A stretch of 64,000 nucleotides of DNA. Source: Choristoneura fumiferana (lineage: Eukaryota > Arthropoda > Insecta > Lepidoptera > Tortricidae). This document shows positions 49,101 through 56,802 of the stretch, one piece after another; the stretch's first letter is position 1, and each line of letters begins with the position of its first letter. The position numbers and the translations under genes are program-made. The stretch is from assembly GCF_025370935.1 (NCBI RefSeq), contig NC_133486.1, forward strand, positions 1,691,942 to 1,755,941, written 5' to 3'. The notes under the pieces were generated by a model. That model worked only from the letters and a program-made list of their open reading frames with translations. It was not told where the DNA came from and ran no database searches.

Positions 49101-51421
49101 TTTCGGAAGAAAGACAAAACTGTCTCAAAACGCAGACATTCATTGCCCCGGAACGCATATTTGCCATAATTAATTTCAGATATTGTAATAGCTCACCCAA
49201 AAACTATGAGATTTGACATTTCGGAGACCTCACGCTACACTAGCGCCTCTAGCGGCGAATTCATAACGCCAGTAACGTTAGGCAATACGGCCTCAGGTGA
49301 GGTCTACGTAAGGGTCTCACACACAAGGGTCCACAGCTATTGACGCGGAATCAGAGGGCCTACTCCGAAGTTCGAAAATAGAAGCTCGTATCGTACCGTC
49401 CCTTTCGCTCTCGTATTAAATAGTAGGTATAAGTGTCAAACCGAACGACAGGAACTTCGATTTTCGAACTTCGTAGTAACCCTGCAGCTTTAGCCAATCA
49501 AAACACGCTTTATGTTCTTTTAGTACGGTAGTAGGTAGTTAAGCTATTAATTTATTGTATTTATTTGCTTAGTTTTTTATTAAAAAAAAAATTTTAGGGT
49601 AAAGAATGTAGTGCCTAATTTAGGGTAATTTCGCATAGCGTTAGAATAAAAAAATATCTGAGGTGGCAACACTGTCGGTCGGGTGCCATCAACAACCAAT
49701 ATCATCAGGACTAACCAGTAAATTATACTTACATACTGGCTTGCTGGCTCCTGATTTCGCTTTTAGATCGGTGTATACCCAATACTTGTATATCTGAAAG
49801 AAATATGTTTGTAAGTCTTTAAATTGCTCGGGAATATTCCTCACAGACCCCTGCCAACTGTACAGGTCTCCCCAAACCTATCAACGCGTAATCGACTTTA
49901 GCCCATCAAAAACTTATGTCTACGCAATAAGAGCGAAAAAGACGTCAAACGCGAAACCAGACGACGTTTACCGACGGGAAGACGAATTTTCGCTCTTAAA
50001 GCGTTTTTTGGTCGGCTTAAACTGATTCCGCATCGATAGATGCGAAGAGACCCTAAAGCCCGGGTTTGCTAGGATTAGCGGCGCCGTCGCACCGCGGCCG
50101 CAACACAGCGGTGAATGACGTCACCAGAACGTTGTCCATGCAAACGAAATGGCGCGGTTTCCTAGAGAACGGCAATTGACACCGCTCTCTAGGAAACCGC
50201 GCCATTCCGTCCACATAGACAACGTTCTAGTGACGTCATTCACCGCCCCATCACGGCCGCTATACATGACGGCACCGCTAATCCTAGGAAACCAAAGCTT
50301 AAGGGCCTACGCTAGCTGGCGCGGGTGCACGGCGCAGTTAGCGCTACTCATACTATTTTCAATACTTCCACCTGAAGGCCTACTCCGAAATTCAAAAATC
50401 GAAGTTCGTATGGTACCGTCTCTCTTACTCTCGTATTTAAATAGTATAAATGTTAGAGGGACCAACGACACGAACTTCCATTTTAAAATTTCGTAGTAGC
50501 CCTGCTGCTCCGTCCATGCAAACCGCGTCAGCTAGCGTAGGCAATACGGTATTTGACTATTTTTGTATATGTTTTATAAATTAAAACTACACAATGCCTG
50601 CCATCGAATAGAAAATCAATTTTTAAGCTACCTTTACAAATAACAAAGTTATAAAGGTTTGAAATTCAAGATTAGACAGAGAAAGACATACTGGCATGTG
50701 ACGTCACACGCCAGTACCGCCATACTTTGCTGCATAGAGAAAAGCGTTTGAGAAAGAGACAGGTATACAGATTTTTAAAAAAATCACTATAAACCCAATT
50801 TTCAACCGATTTAAATTTTCTCTTCGGTAAACACTATCTGTTTATCTATATTTTCAGAATAATATTAAGATATGGCTAAATCAGGAGTTGTCAAATACCG
50901 TATTACGGTCTACATCCTGTAACAAATATAGCTAATGAAGATTGTACAGTCACCAGCACCAATATCTGACACAATAAAGCGTGCATAAATATCTGACACG
51001 GCTATTTCTAGGGCCGGCGGGACCTGTCAGATATTTTTACATGCTCCGCTGTGGTAGATATTAACACTAACTGTCCGTGCATTACATGTAATGCAAACTA
51101 GCTCGTGCCAAGTCTACGTGACGTCAGAAATGTATGATTCCGTACCATTTGTGCATTACCTGTAATGCACGGACGTATCGACCGGACCCATGACAGTGGC
51201 GAAAGCATGGGACAGTGGAAGGGTTAGTGCATATGCCTGTAGTAACTGACCAGGCCCAATGTAGTCATGAAGGCGGCGGTGACCCAGACGTAGATCCAGG
51301 GGAACGGCTTGCGGGGCACGGGGGGGCAGGGCTCCGGCGGCGGCACCGGCAGTGCGGAGCACGGGGCCTTCTTCGCGCAGTCGATCATCGGCTGAAACCC
51401 GGCGGACCCCCAGTAGCACAT
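30991..51421 (-). CDS. AIFM1: AIF-like flavoprotein oxidoreductase, 13 exons (gene span)
   Basis: Homologue of mitochondrial apoptosis-inducing factor, an FAD/NADH oxidoreductase anchored in the inner membrane with roles in respiratory-chain upkeep and cell death. Splicing 13 exons (listed separately) gives 592 residues; all 12 GT-AG junctions keep phase. Residues 1-41 are Pro/Cys-rich, 42-57 form the start of a membrane segment, 98-107 an FAD Rossmann motif (YLIVGTGAAA), 136-143 the RPPMSK block, 271-281 the NADH Rossmann motif (VTIIGGGVLG), 412-470 the AGD FAD motif, and 510-592 the C-terminal domain. Human AIF has 613. The AGDG segment reads LEHYANAYDQGTIAGANMTG where vertebrates have EHHDHAVVSGRLAGENMTG, so the His pair is not kept. 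It may be a diverged paralogue. The symbol marks family membership. Confidence 0.85.
31231..31440 (+). mobile_element. hAT-type terminal fragment
   Basis: CAGAGATGGGCAAAATACGT followed by AT-rich short repeats (TATTTAAATG, TTTAAATACC) is the form of hAT 5' ends with subterminal repeats. No transposase and no opposite end were seen. Confidence 0.4.
31454..32581 (-). mobile_element. intact non-autonomous LTR retrotransposon
   Basis: Element 31459-32576 flanked by the 5-bp duplication TTAGG (31454-31458 and 32577-32581). Short LTRs begin TGTAAATAAG and end TCTCTTAC on the plus strand (31459-31622, with small insertions, and 32435-32576). Element orientation is minus: directly inside the right LTR is the primer-binding site TGGCGCAGCACGGAAACG (32434-32417), and directly before the left LTR is a purine run GAAAGTAAAGGGG. 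One ORF fills the interior. Confidence 0.9.
31657..32373 (-). CDS. gag fused to the pol C-terminal tail
   Basis: 238 codons from an ATG. Residues 1-165 are a gypsy-like Gag/capsid (LSLQGNPADNFKKWIQRYKI, FLHCIGEECIEIYNNF, EGETFDEYVNTLRTLSSNC). The last 16 residues (RSRTGRLVQKPSYLQDY) match the end of a gypsy Pol polyprotein (RSGRxVKxPxxLxDY). PR, RT, RNase H and IN are absent, so one large in-frame deletion made a Gag-only element. The ORF is intact. Such an element would need enzymes in trans. Confidence 0.8.
   Translation of the reverse strand: METLKPPPPLSLQGNPADNFKKWIQRYKIYFTASGAKKLEDDGKIALFLHCIGEECIEIYNNFDTEEIKNYDQLVENFSNYFLSLSNESINRNIFFRRKMNEGETFDEYVNTLRTLSSNCNFGMLRDSLIKDQMIRGIKKKHIVEDYLRSLNSTYQNVFKYVNHVYIQKNKYNNFDVEQSVLNSNDRDGDRREDDYVSQQNDHASLENQYSINENSEFRSRTGRLVQKPSYLQDYETN
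32640..33000. repeat. common interspersed repeat
   Basis: Contains GCGGACGGACAGACAAACAG and a GGAACCCTAAAAAG end, the signature of a dispersed lepidopteran repeat. Related stretches occur at 37420-37510 and 48070-48295. No coding capacity. Confidence 0.4.
33574..33697 (-). CDS. AIFM1: AIF-like exon 12
   Basis: 124 bp. YMRGLLCYIRNETIVGFVFW corresponds to [20 protein letters not shown] of AIF. Acceptor GTGTTCCAG, donor GTACAG. Confidence 0.85.
33741..34015 (+). mobile_element. tRNA-derived SINE, copy 2
   Basis: Same family as 28129-28440 in opposite orientation: GGCGTAGTGGCCGAGTGGTA head, GGGTTCAAACCCC B box, shared body CCACGAGCTTTACGCAAGGA. More diverged. Lies in an AIF-like intron between exons 11 and 12. 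Confidence 0.75.
34095..34210 (-). CDS. AIFM1: AIF-like exon 11
   Basis: 116 bp. VVGEVGACMPIIALFKPC matches the start of the AIF C-terminal domain (AIGLVDSSLPTVGVF). The Lys-rich tail (PPEKDKKKT) stands where vertebrate AIF has its long loop. Donor GTATTT. Confidence 0.78.
34300..34560 (+). pseudogene. Jockey-like LINE: RT C-terminus and 3' end
   Basis: RTTKIWNQLPGKVFPERYSL, then FKKRAYQSLKGP, is the typical end of insect Jockey-type ORF2. It is followed by the 3' untranslated motif GGCGGTGATTGCTTCCCATC. A second, shorter 3' end is at 37030-37150 (GGTGGTGATGTCTTACCATC). Confidence 0.65.
35395..35571 (-). CDS. AIFM1: AIF-like exon 10 (AGD FAD motif)
   Basis: 177 bp, AGDGASYYSQWKDTRMRLEH, then AGANMTGYWEP and PTYWLKL. 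The AGD and ANMTG motifs bind the FAD ribityl and nucleotide. Acceptor TTTGCTAG, donor GTGACT. Confidence 0.83.
35958..36097. repeat. foldback MITE (GACCCGGATAACTCACG arms), copy 2
   Basis: Nearly perfect hairpin with TTGACCCGGATAACTCACGT arms around AACATGTCGAGCTAAACTC. Lies 97 bp from AIF-like exon 9. Confidence 0.7.
36194..36319 (-). CDS. AIFM1: AIF-like exon 9
   Basis: 126 bp in phase 0. VCVGTKARVEIAEASNLEHD and GGIMVNTELEARKHLYV match VGLEPNVELA...GGFRVNAELQARSNIWV of AIF. Donor GTCCGT is weak but gives the expected V-A-G-D junction. Confidence 0.82.
37561..37643 (-). CDS. AIFM1: AIF-like exon 8
   Basis: 83 bp. KDGRLELTLNNGNSYVTDY corresponds to the KLLIKLKDGRKVETDH strand pair. Acceptor GACCACAG, donor GTGAGT. 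Confidence 0.78.
37954..38106 (-). CDS. AIFM1: AIF-like exon 7
   Basis: 153 bp. GGILSNIIPEYLGEWAAEKI matches the NMGKILPEYLSNWTMEKV segment of the NADH domain. Acceptor TTTTTTTAG, donor GTAGGT. Confidence 0.83.
38185..38327. repeat. MITE (GTACAGTCACCAG ends), copy 1
   Basis: AGTCACCAGGACCAATATGT ... GCAGGTGACTGTACC hairpin. Family also at 50944-51075 and 55736-55872. Confidence 0.65.
39320..39505 (-). CDS. AIFM1: AIF-like exon 6 (NADH Rossmann motif)
   Basis: 186 bp. KHVTIIGGGVLGCELAWYLA is the NADH-binding GGGxLG motif with the Glu two residues later, as in AIF. Acceptor TTCTCACAG, donor GTAAGT. Confidence 0.87.
39955..40142 (-). CDS. AIFM1: AIF-like exon 5
   Basis: 188 bp ending YYERCLLAIG, equivalent to the YEKCLIATG segment that closes the first FAD part. 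Acceptor TATTTTCCAG, donor GTTAGA. Confidence 0.82.
41220..42426 (+). mobile_element. Helitron with tandem 120-bp units and a nested LINE tail
   Basis: Begins A|TCTATATATATAAAAGAAAG, ends GAAGCCGCGGGTAAAAGCTAG|T: TC at 5' and CTAG at 3', inserted between A and T, as Helitrons do. Six diverged units of about 120 bp (each with GATATTCCCACGGGATA and ATGAAATTTGGTATGTAGGT) fill 41270-41965. A LINE-type 3' end (41966-42232) is inserted before the terminal part. No Rep/helicase gene. Sits in the intron between AIF-like exons 4 and 5. Confidence 0.85.
42455..42582 (-). CDS. AIFM1: AIF-like exon 4 (RPPxSK block)
   Basis: 128 bp. VFFISKEDSLPYARPPMSKY corresponds to the LPYMRPPLSK block of AIF, including the Arg and Lys near the flavin. 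Donor GTACGT. A Helitron 3' end lies 28 bp into the following intron. Confidence 0.85.
42800..43975 (-). repeat. tandem array of coding-like units
   Basis: Five units, marked by TTGCATCAATGTCACCATTA-type starts near 42861, 43015, 43263, 43471 and 43724 (spacing 154-253 bp). On the minus strand each reads a similar peptide: VTERNIHKSFV, then EALIEF or ELVIEF, KQELT, then a VKKELLNL or VKKLIPYL block, VLEGLDRA or VLERLGRA, then SPNGDIDATK. Units carry stops and indels except the first (43949-43626 stays open). Product not recognised. Confidence 0.6.
43998..44085. repeat. dispersed element tail
   Basis: CATCATCATGTCAGGCGAAAGACGTCCACTGCTGG-type block (44002-44035), a 3' end common to lepidopteran SINEs and LINEs. 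Truncated. Confidence 0.5.
44640..44776 (-). CDS. AIFM1: AIF-like exon 3 (FAD Rossmann motif)
   Basis: 137 bp. VQYLIVGTGAAAWGAYKSIM is the dinucleotide-binding strand-turn-helix. Acceptor GTGCAACAG, donor GTAGGT. The 44806-45018 minisatellite lies only 30 bp upstream in the intron. Confidence 0.85.
44806..45018. repeat. 42-bp minisatellite, open in frame
   Basis: About five units of 41-42 bp with core GATATGGCAAATTCAACATG and ATTAATAATCAT. Because the period is divisible by three, the plus strand reads a 14-residue repeat (GYGKFNMINNHTG) and the minus strand is open too. Lies next to AIF-like exon 3, in the intron. Confidence 0.75.
45212..45844 (-). pseudogene. BEL/Pao reverse transcriptase fragment
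   Basis: 211-codon open frame of BEL/Pao RT: FYVDMPLKEPLHEIQIGDSF, ALEKKF, then YISLGHAKIVE, PVYFLAHHAVLNEDRKTTKL, RVVFNGSMNT, LNDLMLNGP, then the first catalytic Asp in MCDIEKMFRQVYIN, ILWRDDPN, TVTYGLKAS. Truncated before the YxDD box and lacking protease and RNase H/integrase. Intronic within the AIF-like gene. Confidence 0.85.
45984..46509. repeat. large foldback element, about 160-bp arms, copy 1
   Basis: GAGTAATTAGATC at the left and GATCTAATTACTC at the right. Arms share TTTCCATTCGTATTTTTCCC and ATTTAAGAATGGGGAAAAAC. The unpaired centre contains CCGCTTCGCGGGGCTCCTATTT and GGTTAGGTTAGTTAGG-type sequence on the minus strand. Related: 56041-56305 and the centre-like stretch at 40490-40600. 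Confidence 0.8.
47521..47899. repeat. foldback MITE, about 155-bp arms
   Basis: TTAAGAGCGTTTATACCTGC to its exact inverse at 47880-47899. The arms are almost perfectly paired, enclosing about 70 bp. No ORF of note. Confidence 0.8.
48309..48736 (+). repeat. MITE (TGAGGGCTATCG ends), copy 1
   Basis: 428 bp with terminal ATGAGGGCTATCG and its inverse. Interior includes GCTAGAGGCGCTAGTGTAGC. Forms an inverted pair with 48889-49265. Confidence 0.75.
48889..49265 (-). repeat. MITE (TGAGGGCTATCG ends), copy 2, inverted
   Basis: Inverse orientation copy of 48309-48736, missing its outer terminal bases at the right. The two copies, 150 bp apart, make one imperfect palindrome of nearly 1 kb. Confidence 0.75.
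49355..49486. repeat. hairpin MITE (GGGCTACTACGAA), copy 1
   Basis: Palindromic element of about 130 bp: GGCCTACTCCGAAGTTCGAA ... TTCGAACTTCGTAGTAACCC. Confidence 0.7.
49733..49793 (-). CDS. AIFM1: AIF-like exon 2
   Basis: 61 bp, IYKYWVYTDLKAKSGASKPV plus one base. Acceptor TTCTTTCAG, donor GTAAGT. Short linker after the membrane segment. Confidence 0.72.
50063..50293. repeat. GC-rich foldback MITE
   Basis: Arms GCTAGGATTAGCGGCGCCGT and GGTTTCCTAGAG-type inner pairs, with GTGACGTCATTCACCG present in both arms. 230 bp, almost fully self-complementary. Confidence 0.75.
50374..50505. repeat. hairpin MITE (GGGCTACTACGAA), copy 2
   Basis: Diverged member: GGCCTACTCCGAAATTCAAA ... AAATTTCGTAGTAGCCCTGC. 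Confidence 0.65.
50944..51075. repeat. MITE (GTACAGTCACCAG ends), copy 2
   Basis: GTACAGTCACCAGCACCAAT at the left with internal TGTCAGATATT pairs; the right end is diverged. Confidence 0.6.
51251..51421 (-). CDS. AIFM1: AIF-like exon 1 (start codon, membrane anchor)
   Basis: ATG at 51419-51421 with an in-frame TAA just upstream, so this is taken as the start. 57 codons: Cys/Pro-rich (CAKKAPCSALPVPPPEPCPP), then the hydrophobic WIYVWVTAAFMTTLGL. The donor is GTCAGT. No classical amphipathic targeting peptide is obvious. Confidence 0.7.
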
Positions 51422-51486
51422 TTACTTCGGAGGCCTTAAGCTGCCAGTTCCCAGACAAGCCAGCGACGCTGGCCTGGTCCGTGTTC

Positions 51487-51624
51487 TATAACGCATTCAG
51501 TGCCACCGACGCACTTAAGCGTTTTCGGAACTTCGCCCGGTGCCGCTGTCATAATTATTCATGAACTTTGAATGCACATGTGCGTCGGTGGCACCTGTGG
51601 AAGTCAGGTGGCAGTGAATGCGTT
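51487..51624. repeat. foldback MITE just upstream of AIF-like exon 1
   Basis: TAACGCATTCAGTGCCACCG and inverse, with TGCGTCGGTGGCACCTG in the right arm. It ends 66 bp upstream of the AIF-like start codon. Confidence 0.65.
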
Positions 51625-51744
51625 AGATGAAGTCCAACTGAATTCATTATATTGCTACATGACTTGTGGGTTGTCTTGAAAAATAGGCTGGCACTCTTTT
51701 CCCGCCAGAGCTGGCAGCCAGCGTCAATCTGTTTACACGAGGCC

Positions 51745-51945
51745 AATAAGGCCGCGTTTCCAACAGAGATGTGAGAGGAATGTGTTTTTCATTAAACAAT
51801 AGAATCGCTTCATTTACTTCGCCTCGCATAGCACACAGCTCTAGATGAAATAGTTGAGCGGAGCGAGGATAGGCGAGTAAAGCGTTTGCATGAGTAACAG
51901 CCCTCACAACGCATCCTCGCACATCTCTGTTTGAAACGTAGCCTA
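51745..51945. repeat. foldback MITE (AACAGAGATGTG ends)
   Basis: GGCCGCGTTTCCAACAGAGA pairs with TCTCTGTTTGAAACGTAGCC. A relative at about 56325-56605 shares TCCTCGCACATCTGTGGAAA. Confidence 0.6.
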
Positions 51946-51950
51946 AGAAG

Positions 51951-52385
51951 CCAGTGATTCGTTCCTGATTCGTCATATTCCTGATTCGACACTTTCCTAA
52001 CTGCTCATATTCCTAACTCGTCATATTCCTGATTCGTCTAATTATTAACTCGTCATTGTACACAGTCAAATGAAATTACGAACACGTGCTTACAGTCGGT
52101 TAGGTTAAGGTTTTATTTATATAAGTAATAAGTGCCCCGAATCGGTTATGGGTGGTCATAAAAAATAACCTTAACCTAACCGACTAAGATTTTGTCGAAT
52201 AAAAACTGATCTGTTTCTGGCACTGTATTATGTTCTTATGAGATCAGAGGATTTAAATATTATAATTAATTTTGTGCAGGCAAATGTGCATGGATGTGTA
52301 AGGAATATGACGAATCAGGAATATGACCAGTTAGGAAAGTGTCGAATTAGGAATATGACGAATCAGGAACGAATCAAGCCAGTGC
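51951..52385. repeat. foldback element with CATATTCCTGATTCGT iterations
   Basis: The left arm has several iterations of CATATTCCTGATTCGTC-like units and the right arm the inverse ATATGACGAATCAGGAATAT. An inner pair GTCGGTTAGGTTAAGGTTTT with its inverse lies at 52095-52185. Confidence 0.7.
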
Positions 52386-53596
52386 TGGCTGCCCGTGGAA
52401 CTGGCTTCGTCTAAACCCAGCTTAAAAGCAGCGGACAGCAAAACGGGAAGTGGAGCGGTAAGAGTATTCTTGTCCATTGCGTGCCAGACACCTTAATCGC
52501 ATAGAAGTTACCAGCTAGCACCGCAGCACGCAATGAACAGAGAAGAATTAATTTTGATACCACGATATTCAATACCATACCAGAACCTTAATCCCGACGA
52601 AGCGGCCACGTTGTACATATAGCCACTTACCATAGAATAGAACATTACTTGCCTAAAGTCCGTGTACTAGTGACGTTCAGTTAGGACAAAAATATCTTCT
52701 CGTGCCACGAAAAAGTTTTATCATAAGATAACTCAATCGGATATTATTACGTGGAATGGAATGCTTACCTACTTAAAGTACAGTTAAATCTACAATGCGC
52801 GTAGCAGCGTAGTGGTCGAATACTTTGCCGCGTGATACGGAGATAGGGCTTGCATTGTCATCCAAACTACATTTCCGTACAAAATTTAAAGTCGATGCCA
52901 TCAACCGTTGAGGAGTTCCAGTTCCACAGGACGGAACTCCTCATTGGTTTAAGGCTTCGACTTGAAATTTGAGGCTTAACAAAATTCTTGACCCATGAAC
53001 ATATAAACTACGTCCTCATGATTTTTGTCATTCATTCATTCATTAAGCCATACAGCGAAGTCCGGCAAACAGTAGGTAAAAGCCGAAAAAAATGCTAGCA
53101 GTGAATTCAGCACACGGAAACAGAGGTGAAGCCTCAAACTGGACAACAGCAAGCAGCGGCGTGTTGAGTGTTTTTTTTTTTTGTTCATTGCGTGTGCAGC
53201 GAGCGCCTCGGCCGCGCAATGAATAAAGAAAACATGGTCACTGCTCCGCTGTCTGCTAGCGTCCAGTCCGCCGCGTAACAGAAACAAAAATGTCATGCAA
53301 ACAAACGCAAGGCACCGAAATGGTTACCCCCAGCTCAGTTCAGAAAGGAAAGGATTCAAGGTCAATAAAAAAACGTGAAAACATTAACAGTAGGAAAGGG
53401 AAAGGGAAAAGGGAGTCATTGATTCTTGAAGGAAATGCACATGATGACATTTTAATTCCTCCTAATTACTCCAAATAGATAAAACTATAGATAAACAAAA
53501 AACAACTAATAAACAAAGTTTTATTATCTATACCATGCGACACTCGAACCATAAATATCACTTTTCAATTTTTATCAGAAATCAGAGCTCCCGCAG

Positions 53597-53929
53597 TTAC
53601 GCCTCTTTTTCCGCCGTGGCGACGGCACCTGTTACGGTTGACAGCTCATTTTCCTCTTTCTCGGCCTGTTCCAGCAAGGTCATGCGGTCCAACGGTTTCC
53701 ACGGCTCATGGAAGGCAAATTTGTACTTATTCCTCCCGTGGTAACCGAGTCTCGGAATAGCTTCGCCCAGGGGATCAGCCAGCTGCTTCTTAGTCGGCTG
53801 TTCTTTCCAGTAATCAGGATGGACGACAGGAGAGTTTTGGAACAAATCCCTGAGCGGGGCAAAATTGGGGTCGGTGCCGAAAGTTACGCAAGCGTTTTTG
53901 AACAGCTCAGCCGCGTCCGTGGGAAGCTC
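53597..53929 (-). CDS. last exon of an unrecognised host gene
   Basis: 111 codons including a TAA stop, preceded by a good acceptor (TTTTTTTTCAACAG). Reads ELPTDAAELFKNACVTFGTD, then HPDYWKEQPTKKQLADPLGE, then GYHGRNKYKFAFHEPWKPLD and an acidic Lys-rich end. The composition and clean frame look like a real soluble protein. I do not recognise the family. It needs a phase-0 donor; two weak ones exist in 54057-54320 (AAA|GTGCAG and TAC|GTTCGT), so it may be an alternative final exon of that gene. Confidence 0.55.
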   Translation of the reverse strand, partial: ELPTDAAELFKNACVTFGTDPNFAPLRDLFQNSPVVHPDYWKEQPTKKQLADPLGEAIPRLGYHGRNKYKFAFHEPWKPLDRMTLLEQAEKEENELSTVTGAVATAEKEA

Positions 53930-54056
53930 CTGTTGAAAAAAAACTGTGTACATTCACGAGGCTCTCCCCCCGATGTTTCAGTGCGTTTACGAAATTCAGG
54001 ACCTTCGTTTCTCAATAGAAATGGATTGGGTACCTGAACGACTGATGGTTAGGTCA

Positions 54057-54320
54057 TCAATTTTTCCTGATCTGGTCACGAACGTAGTGGATCTGCACTT
54101 TGAGTGCATCGACAGTTGACATGGGTGTCCTTCCTCTGCCTTTCTTGGCTTTGTTGAGGAGGTTCTTCAGCATGGTGAAGAAGCCTTCTTGCTGGGTGTC
54201 GTCCTCCTTGGCAGCAGGCGGCATCCCCTGTGGCGCAGCACTCTGCTTTTGCCCCAAGACACCCGGCTCTTCGCCGGTCTGCTGGCCAGGCCCCGTGGTC
54301 GTGAACACAACTCCCGTCCA
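54057..54320 (-). CDS. third exon of the unrecognised Cys/Pro-rich gene
   Basis: 87 codons plus TGA, acceptor CTTCTTCATCAG, in phase with the exon at 56803-57014. WTGVVFTTTGPGQQTGEEPG, then a Gly/Pro/Gln-rich linker, then the basic helix GFFTMLKNLLNKAKKGRGRT and STVDALKVQIHYVRDQIRKN at the end. The stop may be true, or the exon may splice earlier into 53597-53929. Function unknown. Confidence 0.6.
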   Translation of the reverse strand, partial: WTGVVFTTTGPGQQTGEEPGVLGQKQSAAPQGMPPAAKEDDTQQEGFFTMLKNLLNKAKKGRGRTPMSTVDALKVQIHYVRDQIRKN

Positions 54321-54946
54321 CTGATGAAGAAAGCACAAGCTGGGTTTCATTAGATATTTAATGTATCAACGAGAGGCTCTGATTTCGTCTAACGCACTTT
54401 AAGAAACATCGGGAGGTCGCAAGGTTAAGATAAAAAAGAATGTAGTAACTAAACGTACTTCATGTTTTAAACTTTCATCATTCGCTCAATTAATACTACA
54501 CCCCGGTATTTCGTTAACACTAGACAGAGACAGAGTCAACTCGTGACCACGGCCGCTGCAGTACGTTTTGACTTTCTGCCAATTTTCTTTCGACGCATTC
54601 TTCTTGGCAATGATAGTCTTTCCGAAAGCGCTGGCAGTTTAAAAAGTACCATGAAAAAGAGGCCTTTGCGCCTTGCGCCTCCTTTCAGAATTAAACTTTT
54701 TATTTTTGAACTTCGTGGTAATTTTAGTTTAGCAATAGGTAGGTATATCGAAGTGAACAAATCCCGGGTGTGGTATCAATGATAAACGTACCTACTTTAT
54801 TAGAAGATAAAATAAAAGCATTTAGTAATAGTTACACGCTTGTTTTTTATTTACCTACTTAAACCTAACTGCATGCACTTTGAGCTTAGGCTGAGTTAAG
54901 AAACGGCGGGAATCGCGCGGTTTTAGCACACCGATTCTTTCTCCAG

Positions 54947-55078
54947 AAGGGCTACTCCGAAACTCGAAACTCGAAGTTCGTGTCGTGCGGTCCCTCTGAC
55001 ACTTATACTATTTAATACGAGAGCGAGAGGGACCGCACGACACGAACTTCGAGTTTCGAGTTTCGGAGTAGCCCTGCT
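54947..55078. repeat. hairpin MITE (GGGCTACTACGAA), copy 3, near perfect
   Basis: GGGCTACTCCGAAACTCGAA and exact inverse, arms of about 55 bp with CGTGTCGTGCGGTCCCTCTG. The best-paired copy. Confidence 0.75.
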
Positions 55079-55343
55079 GTAATACGCAGGAAAAATACGG
55101 TGTGCTCAAAACCGGTGTCTGAACGCAGCCTTAGGGTCCCACAGTAGAGTATAATACTATCTTATCTATCTTGTTTTAACCCTCGGCGAAGTAGTGCGGT
55201 ATTTGCATAGCTTGACCGCACGGCTTTGCGGAAGGGCAAATCAAGAAACGCTAGCTGACCCGGTTTGCACGGAGCTGGTGGACGTCTAATGAAAAACATT
55301 GAAATAATATGAGCGGCGCGCGTCGCGTGCGACGGATTTTACC

Positions 55344-55458
55344 TGAGGGGTTACTACGAAATTCGAAGTTCATATCGTACCGTCCCGCTGACGCTAATAC
55401 TATTTCATACGAAAGTGAGAGGGACGGTACGATACGAACTTCGTAGTAGCCCTTCTGC
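55344..55458. repeat. hairpin MITE (GGGCTACTACGAA), copy 4
   Basis: GGTTACTACGAAATTCGAAG ... CGAACTTCGTAGTAGCCC with a shorter loop. Confidence 0.7.
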
Positions 55459-55735
55459 ATCCGGCTTGCAGGCGTACGCCCGCTCCGTGGACTCGCGCCA
55501 GCTCGCGTAGGTCCTTATTTTAACACGTTGGCTGCCATTAGGTGTTGTTTTTTTAATATTGTTTTACGGACTATTTTGAGGGATTAACTAACCCGCAAAA
55601 AAATATAACAAAATACTAAATTGTCAATGTCAATCCTAGCAAGCTGTTATGTCCATAATACAACCGCAGTTAGCGTAGATTATTTAACTGCTATGCTTAT
55701 TTTAAGACTGCCGTTCGCGGATAATAGGTAAAAAT

Positions 55736-55872
55736 GTACAGTCACCAGAATTAATATCTGCCACAGCGAAGCGTGTTAAAATATCTGACACATCCTTCCG
55801 ACCCTAGCAATAGAGTCGTGTCAGATATTTATGCACGATTGTTGTGTCAGATATTGGTGCTGGTGACTGTAC
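55736..55872. repeat. MITE (GTACAGTCACCAG ends), copy 3
   Basis: GTACAGTCACCAGAATTAAT ... ATTGGTGCTGGTGACTGTAC, complete at both ends. Confidence 0.7.
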
Positions 55873-56040
55873 CTACATAAACATTCTTGTACGAAAATAG
55901 GGTTGGCATATCAATAAAAAAAATAGTGAATTGTTTTCAGTGGTAAGTCATACAGTGACACTGCGGTTCTCAAATATTGCAAATAGGCTCTCTATAAGGG
56001 ATCATTTATTATTATTCTCCTTTCTGCTTCAGATTAGTAA

Positions 56041-56305
56041 GATCAATTTCCCAAAATCGTTATTTCCTAGTAGCAAAATTTCCGTTCGCATTTTTCCCGA
56101 ATGCTTTTTTCACACTATGGTTTTTTACTGAAGCTTATTTTCACAGTAGCGTTTTTTTCCAATCAGAATCGACACAGACATAGCTACTTTTTTGTAGTTT
56201 TGGCCCTTCGGGCCGATTCAAACTTAACATAGCCTAAACCTACATTTGGGAAAAAATGCGAACGGTAATTTTGCTACTAGGAAATAACGATTATGGGATA
56301 TTGAT
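56041..56305. repeat. foldback element, relative of 45984-46509
   Basis: GATCAATTTCCCAAAATCGT and inverse. The arms carry GCAAAATTTCCGTTCGCATT, and the centre has the same CCCTTCGGGC and CCTAAACCTA blocks. Confidence 0.7.
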
Positions 56306-56802
56306 TTAACAAACCCAGCGCAGCTCTAGTGGAAACAGCTCAGCGGAGCAACGATAGGTATAGTTAGTGCCACGAAAGTTGGAAGTAAATGATTACACAC
56401 ACAGCTACAAAAAAACTGATTGCACAAAAAGAATGAATGAAATGAATGAGTTAATGTCATAATCCTGCTGTCATTATACGACATGCTGTAGCTGTGAGTG
56501 TAATCATTTACTTCAACTCTCGTGGCATTACCTATAAATTAAGCGTTTCTATTGGCTAAAGAAAAATACGTTACATTCCTCGCACATCTGTGGAAACGCT
56601 GTCTTTAGCAGGCGCGGATCCAGCCGAAATCGGCCAAGTGGGAGTCGTAGTAAGACGCGCTCATGAACGTCATGAACAATTTTTGGAAATGTGGCGTCAT
56701 AAGTCTATTAGGGTTGTGGGCATGCCCATCGTGCCCACAACGGCGGATCCACCCTTGGTCTTTAGGCAAATTATGCAGCAATGAAGATTAGTTAGCAATT
56801 AC

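Noticed and set aside
51156..51458. Alternative longer minus frame over AIF-like exon 1
   Set aside because: Overlaps the exon in another frame and lacks the membrane segment and the phase needed to join exon 2.
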